Shown piece after piece: positions 52,798-62,956 of a stretch of DNA of 64,000 nt. The notes under the pieces were generated by a model that saw only the letters and a program-made list of their open reading frames with translations, was not told the origin of the DNA and searched no databases. The stretch's first letter is position 1. Every line of letters starts with the position of its first letter. Position numbers and translations under genes: made by a program. The stretch is from Actinocrinis sp035653575 (GTDB lineage Bacteria > Actinomycetota > Actinomycetes > Streptomycetales > Catenulisporaceae): NCBI RefSeq assembly GCF_035653575.1, contig NZ_DASRBQ010000009.1, positions 1-64,000 on the forward strand, in the 5' to 3' direction.

Positions 52798-54273
52798 TTG
52801 AGCGGAAAGTCGTACGCAGTCGCTCACGATCCCGAGCTGCGCGCCGCGATCGTCGCGACCGCCGCCGTCCTGCTGAGCTTCGGCTTCGGCCTGCTGCTGG
52901 AGAACGCCGCGCAGCTGAACGTGGACGCGCCGCTGATCGCTGTCGTGCTCGCGCTGACCCTGGCGCGGACACAGCGCGGCGCCGATCTGCGCGGGCGGTT
53001 GACCGGCCTGATCGTGCTGCCGCTGGTCGCGGTCGCGGCAAGCGAGATCGGCAGCCTGATGCTGCATCACCCCAACTACGGCGACACGCTCTTCGCGCTT
53101 GCCGTCAGCCTGTCGATCTGGCTGCGCAAATTCGGCTCACGCGCTGCAAAGGCAGGGACGATCCTCGCGTTGCCTTTCGTCGCCATCCTGGTCACTCCAG
53201 TGCCGATGCCGCCGGGCCACGGCGCCACCGGCTGGTCAGCGGTCATCGCCCTCATCGCCTTCGTCTGCGTCTCCGTCACCCAGCTCGCCGCGCACCGTCT
53301 CGGCTTTCTGCGTGAGCCTGCTCGCACCCAGCCGGCGTCGCAGCAGTCGGCGGCCGGCCGCGACAGCACGCGGCGCGATCAGCGCAAGCGGGTCATCCCC
53401 AGCACCCGCATGGCCGCGCAGATGGGTCTGGTGCTCGGCGCGGCCTTCGTCATCGGCCGCTTGGGGTTCACACCGCATTGGACCTGGACGGTCATCACCG
53501 CCTTCGTCGTGTGTAGCGCGAACCGCGGTCGCGGCGACGTGGCGTACAAGAGCCTGCTGCGCCTTGCCGGCGCCGCTGGGGGCACGATCGTCGCGACCGT
53601 GTTGGCCAGCCTCTTCGGCCCGCACGACAACCGTTCGATCGTGCTGATCTTCGTGGTGCTCGCGATCGCCAACTGGCTGCGCTCATTCAGCTACGCCTAC
53701 TGGGCCGGCTGTGTCACCTCGGTGCTCGCGCTGCTGCAGGGGTACTTCGGCGAGGTCCGCCTCAGTCTGCTTGGCACCCGGCTGGAGGAGATTCTGGCCG
53801 GGGCGGCGATCGCGATCGCCGTGTCCTGGTTCGTGCTGCCGGTCCGGACGACGGACGTCGTGCGACGGCGCGTCGCCGATGCCCTGATCACGTTGGGGGA
53901 ATTGCTTACCGCGCTGCGCGAAGATCCGTCAGCCCTCGAAGCACTCGCCGTGCGCTTCGCCGGAAATCTGGATCAGGTCCAGCAGGTCGCCACACCGCCC
54001 CGGGCGTATCGCGCGGCAGCGCGGCATGTTCGCATCATGCAGCGTGGACGATTCGTCCAGCTTGCCGACGCAATCGATGCGGTACAGCGTTGTGCCGAAC
54101 CGGTGCGACTCCTCGTTCAGAACACTGCGGTACCCCGCGACGCCGGGCCAGCGCGCGAGACGAAGAGCTTGGTCGAGGAGATCCGGCGTAACGTCGCGAC
54201 GGCACGAGAGGTGCTCGCGACGTACCGCGTGCCCGCGCCTCGCGCCGAACCCGCGGCGGTTTCAGCCCGCTGA
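52798..54273 (+). CDS. FUSC-family membrane exporter
   Basis: A 491-residue protein of the aromatic-acid-exporter/FUSC type. Two bundles of membrane helices (about 15-180 and 200-345) are separated by a charged loop, with MAAQMGLVLGAAFVIGRL and SVLALLQGYFGEV in the second. A cytosolic helical tail covers 360-491. The start is TTG 52798 with GAGGGGG about 6 nt upstream; in-frame sequence upstream overlaps the MarR gene. It is divergent from marR, so it is probably induced by the compound it exports. Its last 12 nt overlap the convergent CDF gene. Confidence 0.87.
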   Translation: MSGKSYAVAHDPELRAAIVATAAVLLSFGFGLLLENAAQLNVDAPLIAVVLALTLARTQRGADLRGRLTGLIVLPLVAVAASEIGSLMLHHPNYGDTLFALAVSLSIWLRKFGSRAAKAGTILALPFVAILVTPVPMPPGHGATGWSAVIALIAFVCVSVTQLAAHRLGFLREPARTQPASQQSAAGRDSTRRDQRKRVIPSTRMAAQMGLVLGAAFVIGRLGFTPHWTWTVITAFVVCSANRGRGDVAYKSLLRLAGAAGGTIVATVLASLFGPHDNRSIVLIFVVLAIANWLRSFSYAYWAGCVTSVLALLQGYFGEVRLSLLGTRLEEILAGAAIAIAVSWFVLPVRTTDVVRRRVADALITLGELLTALREDPSALEALAVRFAGNLDQVQQVATPPRAYRAAARHVRIMQRGRFVQLADAIDAVQRCAEPVRLLVQNTAVPRDAGPARETKSLVEEIRRNVATAREVLATYRVPAPRAEPAAVSAR

Positions 54274-55194
54274 CTTCGGCGCCGTGGCCCGGCGGATGTC
54301 CGGCTCCAGATAGATCACCCGGGCGATCGGCACCGCCTCGCGCACCCGGCGCTCCGCCGCGTCGATCGCCCGCGCCACCTCGAGCGCGGTGTCGTCGTGG
54401 TCGACCGCGATCTTCGCCGCCACCAGCAGCTCGTCCGGGCCCAGGTGCATCGTGCGCATGTGGATCACCGAGTTGACCACTGCGCCGTCCACCAGCGCCG
54501 CGCGGATCCGCCGCACGTCGTCCGCGCTCGCGCCCTCGCCGAGCAGCAGGCTCTTGGTCTCGATCCCGAGCACCGCCGCGGCCGTGCCGAGCAGCAGGCC
54601 GATCGCGAGCGTGGCGATGCCGTCCCAGACACCGCTGTGCGTGGCCAGCGTCAGCAGCACCCCGAAGAACGCCAGGATCAGACCGATCAGCGCGCCGAAG
54701 TCCTCCAGCAGCACCACCGGAAGCTCCGGCGCCTTCGCGTGCCGCACGAACTGCGACCAGCTCTGCGAGCCGCGCTCGTGGTTCGACTCGGCGATCGCGG
54801 TCCGGAACGAGAAGCCCTCCGCGACCATGGCGAACACCAGCACGCCGATCGGCCAGGCCCAGTTCTCCAGCGGATGCGGGTGGCTTATCTTCTCAACGCC
54901 TTCATACACTGCGAACAGCCCGCCGAGGCTGAACAGCACGATCGAGACCAGGAAGCCGTAGACGTAACGTTCGCGGCCGTAGCCGAAAGGGTGCTGCTCG
55001 GTGGCCTCCCGGTTCGCCCGCTTGCCGCCGACCAGCAGCAGCACCTGGTTGCCCGAGTCGGCGATCGAGTGGATGCCTTCGGCGAGCATCGAGGAGGAGC
55101 CGCTGAACCCGAAGGCGACCAGTTTCGAGGCCGCGATCGCCAGGTTCGCGCCCAGCGCGGTCACGATCGCCCTGCTGCCGCCAGCGGTACTCAT
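54262..55194 (-). CDS. Cation diffusion facilitator family transporter
   Basis: A 310-residue CDF protein. Six membrane helices are visible; helix 2 carries EGIHSIADSGNQVLLL with the His/Asp metal pair, and helix 5 carries LLEDFGALIGL with Glu/Asp. The C-terminal domain (about 215-310) is the cytosolic metallochaperone-like fold. GNQ and the helix-5 form place it nearer the SLC30A9-like branch than the ZitB branch. It should export zinc or another divalent metal. It follows the Ser/Thr kinase region on the same strand. Confidence 0.92.
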   Translation of the reverse strand: MSTAGGSRAIVTALGANLAIAASKLVAFGFSGSSSMLAEGIHSIADSGNQVLLLVGGKRANREATEQHPFGYGRERYVYGFLVSIVLFSLGGLFAVYEGVEKISHPHPLENWAWPIGVLVFAMVAEGFSFRTAIAESNHERGSQSWSQFVRHAKAPELPVVLLEDFGALIGLILAFFGVLLTLATHSGVWDGIATLAIGLLLGTAAAVLGIETKSLLLGEGASADDVRRIRAALVDGAVVNSVIHMRTMHLGPDELLVAAKIAVDHDDTALEVARAIDAAERRVREAVPIARVIYLEPDIRRATAPKSAG

Positions 55195-55228
55195 CGCCGA
55201 ATGTCACCCTGCCGTCGTCCGGTGTCGT

Positions 55229-55252
55229 CGAGCGGGCCGCCCGGCCCGCTCG
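55229..55252 (-). terminator. Hairpin after the Ser/Thr kinase gene
   Basis: CGAGCGGGCC (55229-55238) and GGCCCGCTCG (55243-55252) pair perfectly over 10 bp around GCCC. It lies 46 nt beyond the kinase stop and upstream of the CDF gene. Confidence 0.7.
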
Positions 55253-55297
55253 ATTGCGGTCACCCTACCGGCTGCCGGCGGTGTGGATCACGGGCCG

Positions 55298-56863
<1,566 letters not shown>

Positions 56864-56970
56864 CCCGGGATTATCGCCTGTCCGGCGTAACGGTCAGGTG
56901 AAACCGTGCAAGCTTTGGCGACTCGTAAGATCCCGATCAGCTGGACACACCCGGCGAGCGCGATGAACCG

Positions 56971-57726
56971 TCAGTTCACGAGCCCGTTGACGACGTTGTC
57001 CAGGGCCATCTGCAATATGGCGTCCTGTGCTGCTTTGTCACCCAGATCGAGCGGGCCGTCCAGCAGGAGGGTGGCCAGGCCGTGCACCATCGCCCAGGCG
57101 GGGATCTCGGCGTTGGGGCGGCGCTCCGGGCGCAGCAGACCCAACTGCACGAGCAGGTCGAGGCTCTCGCTCAGGATCTTGAACGCGCGGTAACGACGCA
57201 GATCCCTGACTCCAGGTGCCGCACCATCCGCATCCGCACCGTCCGGCTGCCCGTGATCACCGCTTTCGGCCTGAACCTCGTCGTCTGCCTCGCTCGCGGG
57301 CTGCGCAGTGTGGCAGAACGCGGTACGAAACAGGCCGGGCTCCTCAAGTGCGAAGTGCAGATACGCGAAGCCGACCGCGGTAAGGCGGCGTAGCGCCTCG
57401 AAGGCGGGATCCGCCTCCGGTTCCGCGGCGTTGACGCGGGCCTCCATGGCGTCGGCGAGTTCCTGCTGCGCCCGCAACTTGACCGCGTACAGCAGGTCGT
57501 CGTGCCCCGCGAAATGCCGATACGCCGCAGCCGGGGACACTCCGACCCGCCGCGCCGCCTCGCGCAGCACCACGGCGTCGGGGCCGCCCTCGCGAGCCAG
57601 GGCGACAGCCGCGCTGGTCAGCGCGTTGGCCAGGTCGCCGTGATGGTAACGCGCGCGGCCGAGTCCGGTGGCGGCCTCGGCTTTCGGGCCTGCCTCGGCC
57701 CCGGCGTGCGCGTTCATGCCCGCCAT
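56971..57726 (-). CDS. TetR-family regulator
   Basis: A 251-residue repressor. The HTH is ALTSAAVALAREGGPDAVVLREAARRVGVSPAAAYRHFAGHDDLL; the C-terminal ligand domain is of the WHG/TetR_C_33 type (RRLTAVGFAYLHFALEEPGLFRTAF). An Asp/Gly/Ala-rich loop sits at about 145-165. I chose ATG 57726; ATG 57717 is possible. It is divergent from the MMPL exporter, and two matching 19-bp operator candidates lie between them, so it probably represses both. Confidence 0.92.
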   Translation of the reverse strand: MAGMNAHAGAEAGPKAEAATGLGRARYHHGDLANALTSAAVALAREGGPDAVVLREAARRVGVSPAAAYRHFAGHDDLLYAVKLRAQQELADAMEARVNAAEPEADPAFEALRRLTAVGFAYLHFALEEPGLFRTAFCHTAQPASEADDEVQAESGDHGQPDGADADGAAPGVRDLRRYRAFKILSESLDLLVQLGLLRPERRPNAEIPAWAMVHGLATLLLDGPLDLGDKAAQDAILQMALDNVVNGLVN

Positions 57727-57754
57727 TATCACCTGCGCCCTTCGGGACTCCGGG

Positions 57755-57773
57755 ATGTTGACGTCGTTCACAT
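57755..57773. promoter_or_regulatory. TetR operator candidate 1
   Basis: Matches ATGT-N2-ACG-N-CGT-N2-ACAT perfectly, a 19-bp palindrome broken only at its five N positions. It is 28 bp upstream of the tetR start. Confidence 0.7.
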
Positions 57774-57799
57774 TGCTCGGTACCGTGGCCTTACCCGCG

Positions 57800-57818
57800 A
57801 AGTGAACGACGTACACAT
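57800..57818. promoter_or_regulatory. TetR operator candidate 2
   Basis: AAGT-GA-ACG-A-CGT-AC-ACAT fits the same pattern with one change in the first arm. It is 45 bp from candidate 1, on the mmpL side of the gap. Confidence 0.65.
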
Positions 57819-57996
57819 TGGGTGCCTCAAGTATGACGGCGCTGCGCGGAGCGGACAACGGGCAAGGCCACTGCCGGCAAGGCCGGACGGCAGCGCGGCG
57901 GTAGGCCGGTGGCGACATCAGCAGGTGGCGGCGAGCAAGCAGCCACAGGCAGGCAGTGACACAGGGGACGGCGATCCACCGATGGAGGGCGGACGG

Positions 57997-60237
57997 ATGC
58001 TTCACCGGCTTGGCGATTTGATGTACCGGCGGGCAAGACTCGTGCTGCTGGTGACGGGCATTTTGTTAGCAGTGGCGGCGGTGATCGGCGTCGGTGCTTT
58101 CGGAAAGCTGCAAGGCGGCGGCTTCGACGACCCGAACTCGGCGTCGACGAAGGCCGCCCACCAGATCGACGCGCGTTTCGGCGGCCAGGACAACCTGATC
58201 CTGCTCGTGCGCGCGCAACACGGAACGGTCGATTCCCCGGACGTGCAGAGCGCCGGGCTGCGGCTGAGCAACGCGCTCGAAGCACGCACCGCGACGATCG
58301 ACCGCGTCACGTCTTACTGGACCACCCCGGCGCCGGCGCTGCGTTCGAAGGACGGCACGCAGGCGATGGTGCTGCTGCACATCAAGGGCGACGACCAGCA
58401 GGTCACCGACGGCGCCAAGAGCCTGATCGCCACGTACACGGCGCCCGGCGCGGGCATCGGCAGTCCGGCGATCTCGGCCCTGGCCGGCGGCGACGCGGCG
58501 GTCAACGTGCAGGTCAACGCCCAGGTAGGCAAGAGCCTTGCGCTGGCCGAGGGAATCGCCGTGCCGCTCATCCTCATCCTGCTGATCTTCGCCTTCGGCA
58601 GCGTGGTCTCCGCGCTGCTGCCGCTGGCGATCGGCGGCATCGCGATCCTGGCGACCTTCGCCGAGCTGTTCATCCTCGGCTCGATCACCAACGTGTCCAT
58701 CTACGCGATCAGCCTGACCACCCAGCTCGGCCTCGGCCTCGGCATCGACTACGCGCTGCTGATGGTCAGCCGCTTCCGCGAGCAGCTCGCCGCCGGGCAG
58801 GACGTGCGCGAGGCGGTCGTGCACACTACGGCCACGGCCGGTCGCACGGTCCTGTTCTCGGCGACCACCGTCGCCGTGGCGCTCACCGCCCTGCTCATCT
58901 TCCCGCAGTACTTCCTCAAGTCCTTCGCGTTCGCGGGTATCGGCGTCGCGCTGATCGCCGCGATCAGCACGGTCATCGTCATCCCGGCGCTGCTCGCGCT
59001 CCTCGGGCACCGGGTCAACGCGGGTCGCCTGCGCTGGGCCGCATCAGGGCGCGGAGACGCCTCGCCGCTGTGGGGCCGGATCGCCCGCGGCGTCACCCGT
59101 CGGCCGGTGCTTGCCGCGCTGCCGGTGCTGGCCGTGCTTCTGGTCGCCGCGTCCCCGTTGCTCGGTGTGACTTTCGGCACGCCGGACCAGACCGTGCTGC
59201 GGCCCGGGATGTCCAGCCGGCAGGTCTCCGAAGCCGTCAGCGCGGACTTCTCGGGCAACACCGCGACGACCGTCAACGTGATCACTTCCGGACCCGTCGC
59301 GTCCACCGCCGCGAACGCCAACTACGCGCGTCAGCTCTCGACATTGCCCGGCGTCGTCCGAGTCGACAGCAGCGCCGGAACCTTCGCGGCCGGTCAGGCC
59401 GCGCAGGGTGACCCCGGCAACGCGGCACTCGGCAACGCGGCGGCGCAGCGGTACACGGTCGTCATCGCGCCCGACCCGACTTCGTCGGCCGCGCAGCAGC
59501 TCGTCGGCGACATCAGAGCACTGCCTGGGCCGGATCATGTCGGGACGCTGGTCGGCGGGCGCACCGCGGCGCTGGTCGACGCCAAGAGCTCGATCGGGTC
59601 GCACCTGCCCTGGGCGCTGCTGATCGTGGTGATCGCCACCTTCCTGCTGTTGTTCCTGTTCACCGGCAGCGTGATCCAGCCCCTCCGGGCCCTGATCGTC
59701 AATGGTCTGAGCCTGTCGGCGGCGCTCGGCGTGATGACCTGGGTCTTCCAGGACGGCCATCTCACCTCCCTGCTGGCCGCCACGCCGCGGCCGATGGACA
59801 CCTCGATGACAGTGCTCGCACTCTGCCTCGCCTTCGGCCTGTCGATGGACTACGAGGTCTTCCTTACCAGCCGTATCAAGGAGATGCACGATCAGGGCGC
59901 AGATACGACCACCGCGGTCGTGCACGGCCTGGCTCGCACCGGACGGATCGTGTCCACGGCCGCCGGACTGCTCGCGGTCACCTTCTTCGCCTTCGGGACC
60001 AGCAGCGTCAGCTTCCTGCAGATGCTCGGGCTCGGCGCCGGACTCGCCGTGCTGCTTGACGCGACCCTGATACGCGGGGTGCTCGTGCCGTCGGTCACCG
60101 CGCTCGCCGGAGAGCGCATCTGGTACGCCCCGAGCTGGCTGCGCGCGGCGCATCGCCGCATCGGACTGACCGAAGGACCAGTGACTGAACAACCGGACAG
60201 CCGCTACAGTCAACTGGCACACGCAGACAACGGTTAG
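57997..60237 (+). CDS. MMPL-family RND transporter
   Basis: A 746-residue protein with about 12 membrane helices in two halves. Each half has the MMPL core: GLGIDYALLMVSRFREQL in the first and GLSMDYEVFLTSRIKEM in the second, carrying the proton-relay Asp and Tyr. External porter domains follow helices 1 and 7. Such proteins export lipids, siderophores or drugs by proton antiport. I chose ATG 57997 because GGAGGG lies 7 nt upstream. It is divergent from the TetR gene, its likely repressor. Confidence 0.94.
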   Translation: MLHRLGDLMYRRARLVLLVTGILLAVAAVIGVGAFGKLQGGGFDDPNSASTKAAHQIDARFGGQDNLILLVRAQHGTVDSPDVQSAGLRLSNALEARTATIDRVTSYWTTPAPALRSKDGTQAMVLLHIKGDDQQVTDGAKSLIATYTAPGAGIGSPAISALAGGDAAVNVQVNAQVGKSLALAEGIAVPLILILLIFAFGSVVSALLPLAIGGIAILATFAELFILGSITNVSIYAISLTTQLGLGLGIDYALLMVSRFREQLAAGQDVREAVVHTTATAGRTVLFSATTVAVALTALLIFPQYFLKSFAFAGIGVALIAAISTVIVIPALLALLGHRVNAGRLRWAASGRGDASPLWGRIARGVTRRPVLAALPVLAVLLVAASPLLGVTFGTPDQTVLRPGMSSRQVSEAVSADFSGNTATTVNVITSGPVASTAANANYARQLSTLPGVVRVDSSAGTFAAGQAAQGDPGNAALGNAAAQRYTVVIAPDPTSSAAQQLVGDIRALPGPDHVGTLVGGRTAALVDAKSSIGSHLPWALLIVVIATFLLLFLFTGSVIQPLRALIVNGLSLSAALGVMTWVFQDGHLTSLLAATPRPMDTSMTVLALCLAFGLSMDYEVFLTSRIKEMHDQGADTTTAVVHGLARTGRIVSTAAGLLAVTFFAFGTSSVSFLQMLGLGAGLAVLLDATLIRGVLVPSVTALAGERIWYAPSWLRAAHRRIGLTEGPVTEQPDSRYSQLAHADNG

Positions 60238-60315
60238 TCGGTTAGTCGGTCTTCGAGGTCGGCCCGGACGCGGTCCGGCCGAGGCCGTCGGCTGGCGCGG
60301 AAGGGATCCGGGCCG

Positions 60316-62862
60316 ATGAGCGACGAGCGCGGCTGGTATCAGGGCGGCGAGCACGGCGCCGGGGGCGACGACGGGTTGTCGGAGGCTTACCGGGAGTGGC
60401 AGCGCCAGCAGCAGCTGCAACGCCCCTGGGACCGGCAGCAGCCGTGGCAGCAGGAGGCCGGGACCGAGCCCGCCGCAGGCTCCGGTGCGGGCGCCGAGGC
60501 GGCGGCCACACCGGAGGCGTCGGCGGACTCGTGGCTGCGGCCGAGTGCCGGCGGCCAGGCGAGCGTCGACCGCAGGACCGAGTACGCGAGGCAGAGCCCT
60601 GACGCCCAGGGCTCCCACGCGTGGCGCGGACCGTCCCGGCAGAGCCCTGACGAAGCGCGGCCGGACGCGGCGCAGCACCGATCGGGGGACCCGGCGCCGC
60701 AGCGGCCGGGCCCGGGTACCCGGCGGCTGGACGCGGCGCCGCAGCAGGGCTCTGAGAGCTGGCTCGGCGGCAGTTCGCCGGAAGCCGGGGCGGCCTCCGG
60801 GCTGCCGAGCGGCGTCGGCGTGCCGCGCGAGGACGACTTCCGGCCGGTCTACCAGCGCGAGGAGACCCCCGAACCGCCGCGCCCGCAGCCGAGCCGCGTG
60901 CAGCCGGCGCTGCCGTCCACGTCCTTCCCACCGCAGCCGCCGCATCCGGGACCGGGCGCGATCTCCGCGCCGAACCCGATGCAGCCGGTGCCGCCGCACG
61001 GTCAAGCGCCGTCGCCGCAGCTGACGCCGCCGCGCCCGCCACAACCGCAGTCGGCCCCCGGACACGGCTACCTGCCGAGGCAAGCGCGTCCGCACGCCGC
61101 GTTGCCGCCGGGACCCGTGCCGTCGCCGACGCCGACCGGCACGCCGCCGCCCTCCGGACCGTCCTCGCCGACGTCGTCGTTCCAGCCGCCGACTCCGATC
61201 CCGCCGCAGGCCCAGCCGCGATTAGACGGACCGCCGCTGCCGACGAGGGCGCGGCACGGCGCAGCTCCCGACAGCGCCGAGGCGGATCGCCCACCGCAGC
61301 CCGACTTCGGTGACCTGCCCACCGGCGCCGATCTGCCCCGCATCTCCGATCCGACCAGGCGCGGCCGCGGCGACAGCGGGCAGTTCAAGACCGGCCAGTT
61401 CGACGCGGGCGCGTCCAGTACCGGCCAGTTCGCTTCCGGGCAATTCGCCTCAGCACAGTTCGACCGCACACAGTTCGAGCCGAAGCCGTTCGAGCCGAAC
61501 GCCTTCGCACCGAATCCCGCGGACACCGGTCAGCGCCCTACGGGACAGCAGCCCACCGGTCAGCGCCCTACGGGACAGCAGCCCACCGGACAGCGCCCAA
61601 GCGGTCAGCGCCCAACCGGTCAGAGCCCCACCAGCCAGTTCGACCCGGACCGGTTCGATTCCGGCCAGTTCCCGACCCGCGGCGGCGGCGACTACTTCGA
61701 CTCGGGCCAGCACCGCACCGCGCAATTCGGCGGCCCCGCGTTCGAAGCCCCGCCCCGCCCCGACGCCGCAGGACCTGACGGCCAGCGCCCCGACGCGTTC
61801 CGTCCCGAGACTTCGCGTTCTGAGCCACCCCGCCCGGAAGGCCTGCGCCCGGGCCAGCCACGGCCCGACGGCCCGCGACCGGGTCAGTACCCTGCCGGAG
61901 GCACCCGCCCCGGCGACTCGCGCAGTGACATCCCCGCGGCGCCCTTCGCGGCTTCACCCGGCCCCTCCTCATCCCCGCCGCCGCCTTCCGGCTCGCGTCC
62001 GTCGGGCTCCGGCGCGCAGCGACCGGGTGCACCCGGATCCGACGCGTGGCCCGGCACACGGTCGCCGTCCGGCGGCCTGCCTTCCTCCGCGACCGACGAG
62101 CCGTCCACCGGATCGATACCGCGCCAGTCGCGGCTTGAGGCCGGCCGCGCCGCCCGCGCTGAGGGCCGCACGAACCGCGACATCGACCTCGACGACGAGG
62201 AAAGCCCGCGCGGCCGCTCCGCCCACGGCCGCAGTTCGCACGGCGCCGGCAGCGGCAGAGGGGAGCACGGCGGCAACAACGGCGCCGCGGGCGGCAACCG
62301 GAAGCTGATGATCATCGGCGGCACCGTCGGCGTCGTGGTGCTCGCGCTGATCGCCTACTTCGTCACCCGGCCGTCCGGGAATTCCGGTAGCGGCGCGGTC
62401 GCGGACCCGACCTCCGCCTCTCAGGGCCCGATGAACCAGACCACGACCACTCCGGACGCGGGCGCCATGGCCTCCGCCAGCGCGACGAACGGCGCGATGA
62501 CCAACGGGTCGGGCTCGCCGTCCGCCTCGGCCTCCGCGCCCGGGACGACCGGGGCGGCCGCCGTCGACGTCGCGCGCGTCCACGTCGCCGTGTTCAACGC
62601 CAGCGGCATCAGCCAGCGCGCCTCGATGATCAAGGCCGCGCTGGTGAAGGACGGCTTCGCGCTCGCCACGGTCGGCGGCAACATGACGAAGACCACCGCC
62701 ACGAAGATCTTCTACCCGTCGACCCGCGCCGACTCGGCCGCGGCCGTGGCCAAGGCCCTCGCCGTGCCGACCGCGAACCTCACCCAGTCGAACACCTACA
62801 CCGAGGTCACCGTCGTCATCGGCACCGACTGGGCGACCGGAGACACGTACCCGGCGGGCTGA
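60316..62862 (+). CDS. LytR_C domain protein with long repetitive N-terminal half
   Basis: An 848-residue protein. About 650 residues are low-complexity, rich in Pro, Gln, Gly, Ser and Arg. They include TGQF/SGQF motifs (about 355-385) and seven GQ(R/Q/S)P(T/S) pentapeptides (about 405-440). One membrane helix follows (about 660-682, MIIGGTVGVVVLALIAYFV), then a Ser/Thr linker and an external LytR_C domain (about 755-845, VAVFNASGISQRASMIKAAL ... YTEVTVVIGTDW). LytR_C domains accompany cell-wall ligases of the LCP type, but no LCP catalytic domain is present. The cytoplasmic half may scaffold wall or division proteins. ATG 60316. Confidence 0.85.
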   Translation: MSDERGWYQGGEHGAGGDDGLSEAYREWQRQQQLQRPWDRQQPWQQEAGTEPAAGSGAGAEAAATPEASADSWLRPSAGGQASVDRRTEYARQSPDAQGSHAWRGPSRQSPDEARPDAAQHRSGDPAPQRPGPGTRRLDAAPQQGSESWLGGSSPEAGAASGLPSGVGVPREDDFRPVYQREETPEPPRPQPSRVQPALPSTSFPPQPPHPGPGAISAPNPMQPVPPHGQAPSPQLTPPRPPQPQSAPGHGYLPRQARPHAALPPGPVPSPTPTGTPPPSGPSSPTSSFQPPTPIPPQAQPRLDGPPLPTRARHGAAPDSAEADRPPQPDFGDLPTGADLPRISDPTRRGRGDSGQFKTGQFDAGASSTGQFASGQFASAQFDRTQFEPKPFEPNAFAPNPADTGQRPTGQQPTGQRPTGQQPTGQRPSGQRPTGQSPTSQFDPDRFDSGQFPTRGGGDYFDSGQHRTAQFGGPAFEAPPRPDAAGPDGQRPDAFRPETSRSEPPRPEGLRPGQPRPDGPRPGQYPAGGTRPGDSRSDIPAAPFAASPGPSSSPPPPSGSRPSGSGAQRPGAPGSDAWPGTRSPSGGLPSSATDEPSTGSIPRQSRLEAGRAARAEGRTNRDIDLDDEESPRGRSAHGRSSHGAGSGRGEHGGNNGAAGGNRKLMIIGGTVGVVVLALIAYFVTRPSGNSGSGAVADPTSASQGPMNQTTTTPDAGAMASASATNGAMTNGSGSPSASASAPGTTGAAAVDVARVHVAVFNASGISQRASMIKAALVKDGFALATVGGNMTKTTATKIFYPSTRADSAAAVAKALAVPTANLTQSNTYTEVTVVIGTDWATGDTYPAG
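61531..61635 (+). repeat. 15-bp tandem repeats encoding GQxP(T/S)
   Basis: Seven 15-bp units lie in the reading frame. Blocks 61531-61560 and 61561-61590 are 30-bp copies that differ at only one base, which suggests recent duplication by slippage or unequal exchange. Confidence 0.85.
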
Positions 62863-62880
62863 CCGCCCGGATCGCCACGA

Positions 62881-62933
62881 AACCAATCAGGTCTCTGTCT
62901 CCCGTTGAACGGGAGACAGAGACCTGATTGGTT
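62881..62933. terminator. 26-bp perfect palindrome between convergent genes
   Basis: Arms 62881-62906 and 62908-62933 are perfect complements around a single G. In RNA the tip would open to a small loop. It lies between the LytR_C and GH1 stops and probably ends both transcripts. The sequence is notably less GC-rich than its surroundings. Confidence 0.88.
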
Positions 62934-62956
62934 CTTGCCGAGCCGAGCAGGACGCG

